Virus record (IMG/VR): IMGVR_UViG_3300047476_001428
Location: 1-56,190 of that record
Direction: 5' to 3' (one strand)
Length of the DNA: 56,190 bases
Source: a virus
Positions 43,285-52,018 of the stretch are shown one piece after another; within the stretch, counting starts at the first letter, position 1, and every line of letters begins with the position of its first letter. The position numbers and the translations under genes are program-made. The notes under the pieces are model-generated. The model had not been told where the DNA came from. It did not search any database and worked only from the letters and a program-made list of their open reading frames with translations.

Positions 43285-45438
43285 TTAATAAATATATTGG
43301 TAAGTAAAGTCACCCTCTATATTAACATCACAGTTCTTACAGTATGGGTTTAATAGTTTATATTTGTTTTTCAACACTCTTGCGTTGTGCTGTATTTCAG
43401 GAACCGACAATGGTTTGGCATATAGACTAAATGTTGAAATACCCCCATCAAAAGTTCCCGCAAAATTTTGTTCAATTAATATATTAGTTGTTAAAGCGCT
43501 TAAACTTGTTCCACTTAAAATATTTGGTGGGAATAATTCAGGGTCTTGTATATACTCGTTATAAAGTGATGAAGGTAATCCACTGAAAACTAAATTTTCG
43601 TGTAAACCTTGTGTTCCACCACCCCAAGAAATATTAAACGGTACCCCAACTTGTGTTTCTTTTGGTCCATATAATCCACGAGGAATAATTTCTTCAAAAT
43701 CATCAAATGTAACAAAATGTTTTCCATTCACATAAATTTTTAATTTACCTTTACGGTAATCTTTTTCTAACAGCCAATTATTGTTTAAGTCAACCAATTC
43801 AATAACTGGTGGGATTAATTGGTAATGTGTTATTGGTGGTGATATCAACGAAACAGAGTTTTGGTCTGTAGATGCGGTGTATGGAACTGATGTTATTACA
43901 CCTAATCCTCCACGATAAACCAAATCACAAGTATCAAACCAAGTGTATCGTTCAAATACAACATCAACTAACACCCAATGTTCTTGGTTATCATATGTCG
44001 TACCACTACAATCATCGTATATTCCTTTGGTAGAACAATAATTGTTAATAGAATAACCTGTAACCGATTCTCTACCTAATGTTTCACACGCTCCTGTAAA
44101 AATACAATCACCTGTAAATGTTAATGTTCTTGCACAAATTTTTGGATTACGTGGGTCACCACTAAATTTAATCGCTAAGGCGTTTGACATTGAATCGTAC
44201 CATGTGTTCAAATCGTCCACCCAATCTTGAGGTCCTGTACAACATGGTGTATTGGTATAATGATAATTTGTCGTACCTGTTGGGGGGTAAACAGGATAAC
44301 AGTTTGAAACAGCATATTCTAAAAAGTCTGGTTTGTCTACCAGCCAAAACTCAAATTCTGATGGGTGTACTCGTTCGGTTACTGTAAACCCTATATATCC
44401 TGTGGACGCTGTGTAACCAGTAACGGTACCAATAACATAACTTTCAAAATCGTGATAAACCAATATGTCGTCACCCGTCATCCATGATAAGTTTGGAGTA
44501 ATCCAAAGATTACCACTTGATGTGTACATGTCAAAATACGTGGTCGATGATGATGTATAACCAGGGTTTAAGTCTTTACACATACAAGTTGTTTCACCTG
44601 TTAATGTTTCTGTCACACGAGTGTAGGCTGTATACCCTGAATTTGAACCGTTTGCATGGTGCCAATATTTGTTTTCAGCACGTGTTCCCATATAAAAGAA
44701 AATCCCTGCGTTATCAGGATAATAATCATTTAATGTTGTTTGACCCGATTGAGGTAAATACTCATCGTATAATCTTGGCTTTAATGTTAATTCAACGGAC
44801 CAACCTTTATGATATCTTTCAGGTAAGATTTGGTAATCATACCCAAACAATTCATAAAATCCTTGATAAAAACCACCATATAATTCGTGATAAATTCCAA
44901 CATCTGCAGCATTATATGAAACAACTTCATACATTGTTCCTGCGGTAACACCTGAAAATCTATGATTTGGGTTCCAAGTATAACCTGTTACTTGGTGCAT
45001 TTTTAATCGTCTATCAAACTTTTTTCTATCAAATTTGTCAACATCTGGTAATAATCCATTTGTGAATGTAATCGTCTCACCCGTCATTTGTGTTACCAAA
45101 CCATTATCAGTACCTGTAAGTCCAATATCACAAATTGTTTTTGATGAAAAACAACTTAAATCTAACTGTAAGTCATTATAATAATTTTCTGAAATAATAA
45201 TATTTTCAGGTACGTATTCACCATAATTCAAAATATATCCTTCACTTGAACCCGAACTATTTAAGTTCATTTTTACAGGTAAAACATTACCATCGTTAAC
45301 ACCAATAATGAATGGTGAGAACACAACTTCTTCGTTATATTCACGTTCATCGTTGGATAATGATAGGTCTTCAACTTGCTGAACAGGTTGTAAATACCAC
45401 TTATTATAGACATATTGATTAATGTTCTGATAAGACAT
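43285..45438 (-). CDS. LamG-like fibre/adhesin structural protein
   Basis: A 717-residue virion-type protein rich in Tyr, Thr, Asn and Gly. The N-terminus ([18 protein letters not shown]) may anchor it. The middle has repeated VTGYT, TGTDNG and STTYFDMY segments and several Cys pairs. The C-terminal region (about 540-705) looks like a LamG/concanavalin-type domain: [61 protein letters not shown], with the usual G-x-I-x-x-F-x-x-Y and late EI-x-HN pattern. It therefore probably binds carbohydrate, like its downstream neighbour. It begins the minus-strand fibre/glycosyltransferase block; a TATTTAT element lies 5 bases before its ATG. Confidence 0.68.
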   Translation of the reverse strand: MSYQNINQYVYNKWYLQPVQQVEDLSLSNDEREYNEEVVFSPFIIGVNDGNVLPVKMNLNSSGSSEGYILNYGEYVPENIIISENYYNDLQLDLSCFSSKTICDIGLTGTDNGLVTQMTGETITFTNGLLPDVDKFDRKKFDRRLKMHQVTGYTWNPNHRFSGVTAGTMYEVVSYNAADVGIYHELYGGFYQGFYELFGYDYQILPERYHKGWSVELTLKPRLYDEYLPQSGQTTLNDYYPDNAGIFFYMGTRAENKYWHHANGSNSGYTAYTRVTETLTGETTCMCKDLNPGYTSSSTTYFDMYTSSGNLWITPNLSWMTGDDILVYHDFESYVIGTVTGYTASTGYIGFTVTERVHPSEFEFWLVDKPDFLEYAVSNCYPVYPPTGTTNYHYTNTPCCTGPQDWVDDLNTWYDSMSNALAIKFSGDPRNPKICARTLTFTGDCIFTGACETLGRESVTGYSINNYCSTKGIYDDCSGTTYDNQEHWVLVDVVFERYTWFDTCDLVYRGGLGVITSVPYTASTDQNSVSLISPPITHYQLIPPVIELVDLNNNWLLEKDYRKGKLKIYVNGKHFVTFDDFEEIIPRGLYGPKETQVGVPFNISWGGGTQGLHENLVFSGLPSSLYNEYIQDPELFPPNILSGTSLSALTTNILIEQNFAGTFDGGISTFSLYAKPLSVPEIQHNARVLKNKYKLLNPYCKNCDVNIEGDFTYQYIY
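43288..43294 (-). promoter_or_regulatory. TATTTAT element overlapping the end of the LamG-like gene
   Basis: Minus-strand ATATATTTATTAAAAATG; the element lies within the last codons (TAT ATT TAT TAA) of the upstream gene and 5 bases from the lectin ATG. It could be a real element or just codons for Tyr-Ile-Tyr. Confidence 0.3.
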
Positions 45439-45443
45439 ATAAC

Positions 45444-45450
45444 ATAAATA
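45444..45450 (-). promoter_or_regulatory. TATTTAT element of the LamG-like gene
   Basis: Minus-strand GGTATTTATGTTATATG, 5 bases from the ATG. It shares a 46-base divergent intergenic region with a plus-strand copy. Confidence 0.42.
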
Positions 45451-45462
45451 CCTTTGACGCAG

Positions 45463-45469
45463 TATTTAT
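45463..45469 (+). promoter_or_regulatory. TATTTAT element of the plus-strand small-gene operon
   Basis: Plus-strand CAGTATTTATAGTAAAAAA, 15 bases before the ATG at 45485. With the minus-strand copy 12 bases away it makes a symmetrical divergent promoter candidate. Confidence 0.45.
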
Positions 45470-45484
45470 AGTAAAAAAATAATC

Positions 45485-46291
45485 ATGATTGATTTTGGTA
45501 AAGAATATTATTCAGACAACACCTACTTCTTTCTAAAGAAAAGAACAAAGAATATTGATGTCTATTTTTCAGTTGGAGATACTTTAACTGAGGCGAGAAA
45601 CATTGATGAGTTAATTTCTCTTCCTTTAAGTGCCGAATCCAATATTAAAAGATTGGTGGAAAAAGTTATAAAATCTAAAAAGAAATTTTCTAAATCAGAT
45701 ATTAGAAATTTAATTAAAAAAGTTTCACCTGAAAAAAAGGAAAAAGAAGAGATTGAAGAATTAATTGATTTTGACGGAACATTAAACAATTCCAAAATTC
45801 CAATTCACGACCCAACATTGTCTCCAATAAACACTATGGACACAATTGTAAGAGCAACTAGACAACCAAGTAATCCATTAACTCGTGGTTATAGAATTTA
45901 TTATGGTGAGAGTGTTCAAAGAGAAGAGGATATGTCAAAAGCTTTTGGTTATGAAGAAACTAAAGATTTACCGCCAGATGAAACAATTAAAGTTTTAGCT
46001 GATATGGGAGTTGAAGACCCTGAAGGTAGAGCAATGGAATTTGGTAAAGACCCAAAATTTGATAAGAAAAAGAAAAAAGGGGCTGATATGAGAATTTTAA
46101 CATTGGAAAGAGAAAAAATGATTAAGGTTCTTGAGGATATCTTAACCAAAAAAAGTAAAGATACTGATGTCCAATCAAAAGAAATAAACGCATCTAAATT
46201 ACTTATGAAAAACTTAAAGACATTGAAAAAAATGGCTGAAAAAGAAGGTTTAAGTAATTCGGATATTATGAAACTAATGAAAAGTGAATAA
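45485..46291 (+). CDS. Hypothetical Lys/Glu-rich protein
   Basis: A 268-residue highly charged protein, unrecognised. It has an N-terminal region with YYSDNTYFFLKK and VYFSVGDTLTEARNID, a long lysine-rich helical stretch (about 50-95, with KSKKKFSKSDIRNL), a proline/glycine middle (IHDPTLSPINTMDT) and a C-terminal helical half ending LSNSDIMKLMKSE. No catalytic motif is visible. It starts the plus-strand cluster and overlaps the next gene by 8 bases; the neighbours are also small and unknown. A head or assembly role is possible but has no support in the sequence. Confidence 0.75.
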   Translation: MIDFGKEYYSDNTYFFLKKRTKNIDVYFSVGDTLTEARNIDELISLPLSAESNIKRLVEKVIKSKKKFSKSDIRNLIKKVSPEKKEKEEIEELIDFDGTLNNSKIPIHDPTLSPINTMDTIVRATRQPSNPLTRGYRIYYGESVQREEDMSKAFGYEETKDLPPDETIKVLADMGVEDPEGRAMEFGKDPKFDKKKKKGADMRILTLEREKMIKVLEDILTKKSKDTDVQSKEINASKLLMKNLKTLKKMAEKEGLSNSDIMKLMKSE

Positions 46292-46754
46292 TCAACTTTA
46301 CGATAAAGTTTGGCAGTTTCCACAACATATGCAACAACATATGAGAATATGTTTTGCTAAAGTTAAAAATGCCGATGCTAATGTTGAAGGATACAATCGT
46401 AATAGAAGATTACAAACAGCAACTCAAGTTGGATACCCTGAATTAAAAAGAATAAAGAATTTTTTTGATTCATATTCTGGAAATCCACAAGACGCACCAT
46501 TCATATTAAATGGTGAGAACAAAATGAAAGATTTTGTAAACTCAGTATTATCAGGAGCAAGACAATCTTTATCTACCTCGAAGGACATTAGAAATAATAC
46601 GGGCATGACTGGTACAAAACCTGAATTGGCTGACCCTAATGTTAATTTGAATATTTCTCAAGATACCGCAAATAAAAGTACTATTGAAAAGTATGACTTA
46701 CAAGTAACTGAAAGCCTTAAAAGGATAAATGAATTAATAACAAAAATTTTATAA
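46284..46754 (+). CDS. Hypothetical helical protein
   Basis: A 156-residue protein, unrecognised. The N-terminal part holds a QFPQHMQQHMRICFAKVKNAD segment and the region 55-85 has YPELKRIKNFFDSYSG. The last 30 residues form a helix with leucine spacing (YDLQVTESLKRINELITKIL). It is coupled by an 8-base overlap to the gene before and is followed after 2 bases by the next. The set looks like a phage-specific operon. Confidence 0.72.
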   Translation: MNNQLYDKVWQFPQHMQQHMRICFAKVKNADANVEGYNRNRRLQTATQVGYPELKRIKNFFDSYSGNPQDAPFILNGENKMKDFVNSVLSGARQSLSTSKDIRNNTGMTGTKPELADPNVNLNISQDTANKSTIEKYDLQVTESLKRINELITKIL

Positions 46755-46756
46755 CT

Positions 46757-47047
46757 ATGGAAAAATTACCTTTAGATTTTTCACAACCAGCTAACAGATT
46801 AACTGCAATTGCTGATACTGAAAGAAAAAAGAATCTTGTTAAAAATGACTATAAACAACAAGGAAATGAATACTCATCAACTAATCCTGATGCCATGGGT
46901 GATGGTGATACTTTAGGTCGTGGTACTGGTTCGTTCTTAGATGTTTACAATGGTTTAGCGGGAACTTCAGTTGATATTACTGAAAGAAAAAATGAAATCA
47001 AAATCAATAAATACCAACCAAACAAACCATACAAGGTAGAAGGTTAA
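46757..47047 (+). CDS. Small hypothetical polar protein
   Basis: A 96-residue hydrophilic protein with no recognised motif. It is probably partly disordered: Lys/Asn-rich ends flank a glycine-rich centre (DAMGDGDTLGRGTGSFLDVYNGLAG). It lies 2 bases after the preceding gene and 1 base before the WYL-type gene, so it is expressed with them. It may be a structural minor component; no direct evidence. Confidence 0.68.
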   Translation: MEKLPLDFSQPANRLTAIADTERKKNLVKNDYKQQGNEYSSTNPDAMGDGDTLGRGTGSFLDVYNGLAGTSVDITERKNEIKINKYQPNKPYKVEG

Positions 47048-47048
47048 C

Positions 47049-47444
47049 ATGAAACTTTTAGGTTCGTTAAAATCATTAATAACTGAGGCAGCATCAATTG
47101 ACGATATCAAAAAATCAATTGAGCAAAGACAAGTATGCTCGATTTATTATGAGGGTGATGAACCAGGTGGTAGAGGTTTAAGAGAAATAGAACCTGTTGC
47201 TTTAGGTCGTTCAAAAGCAGGTAACTTAGTGTTAAGAGCTTGGGATAAAGAAGGTTCTTCTCATACCGCTTATAAAGGTGAACAACCGCTCCCATCTTGG
47301 AGATTATTTCGTGTTGATAAAATAACTATGTATAAACCTTTACGTGATATCTTTACAGAACCTAAACCAGGCTATAACTTTAACGGTGATAAGAGTATGA
47401 CCCAAGTTATAGTTATCGCTAAATTCCCAACACAAACAGTTTAA
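47049..47444 (+). CDS. Stand-alone WYL-domain-like protein
   Basis: A 131-residue protein whose centre matches the WYL domain layout: CSIYYEGDEPGGRGLREIEPVALG, then GNLVLRAWDKEGSSH and SWRLFRVDKITMYKPL. In bacterial regulators this SH3-like fold binds nucleic acids or ligands and often sits beside an HTH domain; here it is alone with an N-terminal helix (LKSLITEAASIDDIKKSIEQ). WYL proteins occur in transcription control and in phage defence regulation. It could modulate host RNA polymerase or a defence, or be a DNA-end binding factor. It is tightly packed in an operon of small unknown genes. Confidence 0.68.
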   Translation: MKLLGSLKSLITEAASIDDIKKSIEQRQVCSIYYEGDEPGGRGLREIEPVALGRSKAGNLVLRAWDKEGSSHTAYKGEQPLPSWRLFRVDKITMYKPLRDIFTEPKPGYNFNGDKSMTQVIVIAKFPTQTV

Positions 47445-47446
47445 TT

Positions 47447-48037
47447 ATGAATAACGAATTAATGCAAAAATTAGTAGTCGCTAAAAAAATAATGGATGTA
47501 CATAACGGTACACCAAGAGGAAGTGCAAGAAATATATCTATGCCTGAGTTGCAAAATTATGACGCACCTCCAGCAAATTATAATATACCACAAGAATATT
47601 TGTCTGAGGTACAACAGCCTGTTGCTCAAACACAAAATCAATTACCAACAAGAGACAAAATATTAAATTCAAAATTACCAAACGAAATAAAACAATTAAT
47701 GATGGAACATCCAATAGAACAACCTGCAGGTTTTGGTGGACCAACATTATCAAATGAAGTAGTTGAAGCCGCGGCAAGATTAATGAAAACTGATGCTAGA
47801 GGTAACGTACAAGAATCTAACACTCAAAGACAATCTCAAGGACAACCTCAAGGACAATATGTCCCTGGTATTGATTATAGTTTATTAAAATCAATCATCA
47901 GAGACACAATAACCGAAGTTTTAACTGAAAAAGGTTTAGTTGCTGAAAGTTCATCTAAAACAAAAGAGCAAATTAGTTTCAGAGTTGGTCAACACGTATT
48001 TGAAGGTGTTGTAACAAAAATTAAAAAGATGAAATAA
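47447..48037 (+). CDS. Hypothetical protein with Gln/Pro-rich linker
   Basis: A 196-residue protein of unknown function. The middle is Pro/Gln-rich and probably flexible (PAGFGGPTL and QRQSQGQPQGQYVPG), while a helical segment YSLLKSIIRDTITEVLTEKGLV precedes a compact C-terminal beta motif FRVGQHVFEGVVTKIKKMK. The latter is SH3-like in look and may mediate an interaction. It is the last of the five-gene cluster, before a hairpin and the first glycosyltransferase of the sugar island. A capsid-assembly accessory role is possible but not shown. Confidence 0.7.
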   Translation: MNNELMQKLVVAKKIMDVHNGTPRGSARNISMPELQNYDAPPANYNIPQEYLSEVQQPVAQTQNQLPTRDKILNSKLPNEIKQLMMEHPIEQPAGFGGPTLSNEVVEAAARLMKTDARGNVQESNTQRQSQGQPQGQYVPGIDYSLLKSIIRDTITEVLTEKGLVAESSSKTKEQISFRVGQHVFEGVVTKIKKMK

Positions 48038-48053
48038 TACTTTTTTTTATGTG

Positions 48054-48084
48054 ATAAACTTACTATACTTTAGTAAAAGTTTAT
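48054..48084 (+). promoter_or_regulatory. Hairpin separating small-gene cluster and sugar island
   Basis: ATAAACTT-ACTA pairs with TAGT-(AA)-AAGTTTAT (arms 48054-48065 and 48071-48084, two-base bulge) around a five-base loop, 2 bases before the ATG at 48087. The stem lies in the leader and could block or tune translation start. A run of eight Ts (48041-48048) lies on its 5' side, so it is not a standard plus-strand terminator. Confidence 0.45.
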
Positions 48085-48086
48085 CT

Positions 48087-49298
48087 ATGTCAAAAATAAA
48101 AATATTAGTATTACCATCCGACAGAACAGGAGTTGGTAAGTTTCGTTCAATTGACCCACACATTTTCTTACAGAATTTATACCCAAATGATTTCCACGTG
48201 GATATCGTTTATGACCCTCCAATGGAGGATATGAACTTTTGGAAAGAATATCCAATTGTACATTTTCATAGAACTATTGGTTTAGATTACGATAAATCAA
48301 AATCATTTATCGAAAAACTAAATGATATGGGTATCATCACCGTTATGGATTTAGATGACTATTGGTTACCAACCAAAGACCACCCAATTCATGATTTGGT
48401 AGTTGTTAATAAAATACACGAAAAAATTATGGCTAACTTAAAAGTTGCCAAGTATGTAATAACAACTACAAGTGTATTTGCAGATGAAATTCGTAAATTA
48501 AATAAAAATGTTGTAGTTTTTCCAAACGCAATTAACCCAAAAGAACCACAGTTTTGTGAAAAGACTGAAAAATCGGACAAATTAAGATTTGGTTGGTTAG
48601 GCGGTTCATCACACTTACATGATTTAACAATCTTAAATGATTTATTTCAAAGAATGGAACCATATAAAGACAAGTCACAAGTTTATCTTTGTGGTTTTGA
48701 TATTAGAGGTACTGTTACTGAGATTAATTCTCAAACTAAAGAACAAACTAGAAGAGATATTAAACCTCATGAAACAGTGTGGTACCAGTTTGAAAATATT
48801 TTCACCGATAAGTTCAAATTGATTAGTCCTGAATACCGAGAATTCTTGGAAAAATTCAAAGAAATGGATGATTCAAATTTTAAGGATGAGTTTTATCACA
48901 GAGTATGGACAAGACCCGTACAATCTTATGCTAAAAATTATGCAAAATTTGATGTATCTTTGGCACCATTGAAAAATCACATTTTTAATAAAGTAAAATC
49001 ACAATTGAAAGTAATTGAGGCAGGTTTCTATAAGAAAGCGTTGATTGCTAGTAATATCGGTCCTTATACTATTGATTTGAAACACTCACTTAACCAAGGT
49101 AATTTTGTTGATGGTAACGCTTTGTTAGTTGATGAAAGTAGAAACCATAGTGATTGGTTCAAATACGTTAAGAAATTAATTGATAACCCGACTTGGGCTG
49201 AAGATTTAGGTGAAAGATTATACGAAACTGTAAAAGACAAGTATGATTTGAATGTTGTTACACACACAAGAGCAGAATTTTATAAATCACTATTATGA
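48087..49298 (+). CDS. GT4-like glycosyltransferase (GT-B fold)
   Basis: About 403 residues when started at the ATG at 48087 (an upstream GTG start at 48051 would place codons inside the leader hairpin). The N-terminal half has KILVLPSDRTGVGKFRS, VHFHRTIG and VMDLDDYW. The C-terminal half has RFGWLGGSSHLHDL (a GT-B nucleotide-sugar strand) and a late VIEAGFYKKALIASNIGPY, matching the GT4 E-x-x-x-x-x-x-x-E region. It would transfer a sugar from a nucleotide donor to a glycan. It opens the plus-strand sugar island and overlaps the exonuclease gene by 4 bases (ATGA). Confidence 0.78.
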   Translation: MSKIKILVLPSDRTGVGKFRSIDPHIFLQNLYPNDFHVDIVYDPPMEDMNFWKEYPIVHFHRTIGLDYDKSKSFIEKLNDMGIITVMDLDDYWLPTKDHPIHDLVVVNKIHEKIMANLKVAKYVITTTSVFADEIRKLNKNVVVFPNAINPKEPQFCEKTEKSDKLRFGWLGGSSHLHDLTILNDLFQRMEPYKDKSQVYLCGFDIRGTVTEINSQTKEQTRRDIKPHETVWYQFENIFTDKFKLISPEYREFLEKFKEMDDSNFKDEFYHRVWTRPVQSYAKNYAKFDVSLAPLKNHIFNKVKSQLKVIEAGFYKKALIASNIGPYTIDLKHSLNQGNFVDGNALLVDESRNHSDWFKYVKKLIDNPTWAEDLGERLYETVKDKYDLNVVTHTRAEFYKSLL

Positions 49299-49996
49299 TA
49301 CAACCAGCATTAACTAAAGTTTTATTCTTTGACATTGAAACTGTCGGAATAACAAAAGATTTTCCCGAACTTGAGGAAAAGTACCCCGCATTGGCCAAAC
49401 AATTCCACAATTATTTTGATTGGTTTTTGAAAAGGTTTCCTGAAGACCAAGGATTGACACCTGGTGAGGTTTTTGTAAATAGAGCGGCATTGGTGCCTGA
49501 ATTTTCAAAAATAGTTTGTGCTAGTTTTGCGTTTGTTGGACCTGATGGAAAAACACACGCACAAACTTTTTCAGGTGACAACGAAAAAGAAGTTTTGTCA
49601 GGTATTAATGGGCTTTTAACCAAAGTATTCAAATTAGATTTTTGGTTGTGTGGACATAATATTAAAATGTTTGATATACCAGTATTAAGTAAACGTATGG
49701 TTATCAATGGAATAAAACCATCACCATTATTACCTTCTTACGATACAAAACCATGGGAAATTAAAGCAATTGACACTATGGATGTATGGAAAATGGGTAA
49801 TAACTTTGCATTATCATCGTTGGAACTTATGTGTGCCGCAATGGGTGTAAAATCACCTAAAGAAGGTGAGGTTACAGGTAACCGTGTTCATGAAGCTTAT
49901 TATGACTTTAATCAGCTTGACTTGATTGTTGAGTATTGTGAAAGAGATGTAATGGTACTAATTGACATAATTAAAAAATTAAAAGAACTACAATAA
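49295..49996 (+). CDS. DEDDy 3'-5' exonuclease
   Basis: A 233-residue DnaQ-fold nuclease. FFDIET (first Asp and Glu), CGHNIKMFDIPVLSKR (second Asp with the usual G-x-N) and YCERDV (Tyr-x-x-x-Asp) give the full DEDDy set. It resembles the predicted 3'-5' exonuclease of the PolB-type group (DNA_pol_B_exo2-like). It would trim 3' ends of DNA or RNA, in repair or in turning host DNA over to nucleotides. The phage polymerase already has its own proofreading domain, so this is a separate activity. It overlaps the upstream glycosyltransferase by 4 bases and precedes dUTPase by 1 base, a nucleic-acid pair inside a sugar operon. Confidence 0.83.
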   Translation: MIQPALTKVLFFDIETVGITKDFPELEEKYPALAKQFHNYFDWFLKRFPEDQGLTPGEVFVNRAALVPEFSKIVCASFAFVGPDGKTHAQTFSGDNEKEVLSGINGLLTKVFKLDFWLCGHNIKMFDIPVLSKRMVINGIKPSPLLPSYDTKPWEIKAIDTMDVWKMGNNFALSSLELMCAAMGVKSPKEGEVTGNRVHEAYYDFNQLDLIVEYCERDVMVLIDIIKKLKELQ

Positions 49997-49997
49997 T

Positions 49998-50591
49998 ATG
50001 AGCGAAGAAATTGATTTATTAAGAGACGAATTAAGTAAAATTCTAAAACAACTTCAAGAAGAATCTGAAGGCGAAACTAAGTATGAAATTGAAGAAATTG
50101 CTGGTGTTAATTTGAAAGAACTTGAAAAAGCATTTGACAATCAACAACCTAAAATGACTTTGGAGTTTATTAAAATTCATCCAGATGCTGTAAGTCCAAA
50201 ATATAATTACCCAACAGACTCAGGTTTTGATTTACACTCAACTGAAGGTGTTGGTATCCCACCACAATCAAGAATGATTGTTGGTACAGGTTTGAAATTT
50301 AATATTAAAGATGGTTTTGAAATGCAAGTAAGACCTAAAAGTGGGTTAGCATTAAAACAAGGATTGACGGTTTTGAATACACCTGGTACTGTTGATTCAG
50401 GATATGACGGAGAAGTTAAAGTTATTCTATATAATTCATCACATGACACCGTTTACATTGAAAGAGGTCAGAAAATTGCTCAGGCATGTATTTGTCCTGT
50501 AGTAAATGGTAAATGGATTCAAACAAAAGAAGTAACAGAAATTAGTGGAAAAGATAGAGGTGATAATGGTTTTGGTTCAACAGGAATATGA
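49998..50591 (+). CDS. dut: dUTP diphosphatase (trimeric dUTPase)
   Basis: A 197-residue enzyme that hydrolyses dUTP to dUMP and pyrophosphate, lowering uracil in DNA and feeding dTMP synthesis. All five trimeric-dUTPase motifs are visible: DSGFDLH (74-80), RPKSGLA (112-118), GTVDSGYDGEV (130-140), RGQKIAQACI (156-165) and RGDNGFGSTG (187-196, the C-terminal arm). It has about 50 extra N-terminal residues, a charged helix, compared with typical dUTPases of 140-150 residues. It starts 1 base after the exonuclease gene and overlaps the next glycosyltransferase by 4 bases. Wide in phages, but here it is embedded in a glycan operon. Confidence 0.95.
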   Translation: MSEEIDLLRDELSKILKQLQEESEGETKYEIEEIAGVNLKELEKAFDNQQPKMTLEFIKIHPDAVSPKYNYPTDSGFDLHSTEGVGIPPQSRMIVGTGLKFNIKDGFEMQVRPKSGLALKQGLTVLNTPGTVDSGYDGEVKVILYNSSHDTVYIERGQKIAQACICPVVNGKWIQTKEVTEISGKDRGDNGFGSTGI

Positions 50592-52018
50592 TTACAATAG
50601 GCTTTAGTACAAGAAAAATTGACGAAAATTACATCACATTACTTGAAAAAAGTTGTGGAAATAAAAACGTACAAATAATACCAATAGAAAACAATGGCGA
50701 ATACTCATTGTCTGAGGTATATAATAAGATTTTAGACCAAGCAGAAAACGACATTGTTGTTTTATGTCACGATGACTTAAAGTTTGATACAACAGGTTGG
50801 GTTTATAAATTAAAATCTCATTTTGAGAAAAACCCTGAATATGGTATTATCGGTTTAGCGGGTTCCAAATACATGCCAAAGTCTGGTATGTGGTGGGAAG
50901 TACAATCAACGATGTATGGTATTGTAAACCATGAACACGAAGGTAAGAAATGGGAATCAAAATACTCAAAAGAAATTGGTAATAAACTTGAACCAACTGT
51001 TATGGTAGATGGTTTATTCTTTGCGGTTCACAAACAAAGAATCAAAAAGAATTTTGACGAAACAGTTAAAGGATTTCATTTTTATGATGTAACATTTTCA
51101 TTCCAAAACTATTTGGAAGGTGTTAAAGTTGGTGTTTGTACTGACATACGTGTAACCCACTTGTCTATTGGTCAAACAAACGAACAATGGGAATCAAACA
51201 GAGTCGAATTTGCAAAGAAATTTGAAGATGTATTACCAGTTGATAACACAATTTCAGATAAAACGTTAAAAACCTTTATTTTTGTTCACGACCAAGATTT
51301 GGTTGAGTTGTTTGAAGAGAACAATAAATTCAAAGGTTTCAATGATTATACTTATGTGTTTGTTGGAAACAGACCTTGTAATAAAATTGAGAATTTATCA
51401 AATGTTATTATTTCAAGAAACTATGAAGGTCACTTGGAAGATTACCCTAAGTTAACATCATTTAGTGGTTGGTACACATTGTGGAAACACAAGTTAATTG
51501 ATACTGAATATGTAAACTTATTTGAGTATGACGTAAACTACGTACCTGATTTCTTACCACAGATTTCAAAAATGTTATATGATAAACAAGATATGATTGG
51601 ATATATTCCATTTCCAGCACCTCATCAAATGTTTATTCAACACCCACCATTCATTGATACCTTATTCAGAACAATCAGAAAGACATACCATCTTGATATT
51701 CAAAGATTGTTGATGAACGCAATTAATGAGGGTAAAATGGCCTACTGGTCATCAACATCTAACACAACATTTAGAAAGAGTGTCTTTGACCAATACATGA
51801 ATTGGATGTCACCTATGGTAGATGAAATTAAAGTCGACCCAAATGCAGGTCACTTACATGAAAGGTCAATTACTATCTTTGCATCAATGAAAAATAAAAA
51901 ATTGATACTTACAAATGGTTTCTTAAAACATTATCAAATGGATTCACATAAAACACAAGGACATTATGTGGATGAAAAAAGTTCAATAAACCAACTTTTA
52001 GAAAATAAAGTACAATAA
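50588..52018 (+). CDS. Two-domain GT2-like glycosyltransferase
   Basis: A 476-residue protein. Residues 1-215 form a GT2-type GT-A domain: ITIGFSTRKIDENYI, a long nucleotide-binding region and VVLCHDDLKF (His61-Asp62-Asp63 as DxD-like), then MVDGLFFAVHKQRI. Residues about 230-476 look like a second, divergent GT-A-like half: IFVHDQDLVELFEEN, SGWYTLWKHKLI, NLFEYDVNYVP and MAYWSSTSNTTFRKS. Two such modules in one protein suggest alternating sugar addition to a polymer. It overlaps dUTPase by 4 bases and the following gene by 1. Confidence 0.72.
   Translation: MITIGFSTRKIDENYITLLEKSCGNKNVQIIPIENNGEYSLSEVYNKILDQAENDIVVLCHDDLKFDTTGWVYKLKSHFEKNPEYGIIGLAGSKYMPKSGMWWEVQSTMYGIVNHEHEGKKWESKYSKEIGNKLEPTVMVDGLFFAVHKQRIKKNFDETVKGFHFYDVTFSFQNYLEGVKVGVCTDIRVTHLSIGQTNEQWESNRVEFAKKFEDVLPVDNTISDKTLKTFIFVHDQDLVELFEENNKFKGFNDYTYVFVGNRPCNKIENLSNVIISRNYEGHLEDYPKLTSFSGWYTLWKHKLIDTEYVNLFEYDVNYVPDFLPQISKMLYDKQDMIGYIPFPAPHQMFIQHPPFIDTLFRTIRKTYHLDIQRLLMNAINEGKMAYWSSTSNTTFRKSVFDQYMNWMSPMVDEIKVDPNAGHLHERSITIFASMKNKKLILTNGFLKHYQMDSHKTQGHYVDEKSSINQLLENKVQ

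Noticed and set aside
44517-44948. 143-codon plus-strand frame inside the LamG-like gene
   Set aside because: Basic, His/Leu-rich reading opposite a large structural gene; no upstream start signal or family match.
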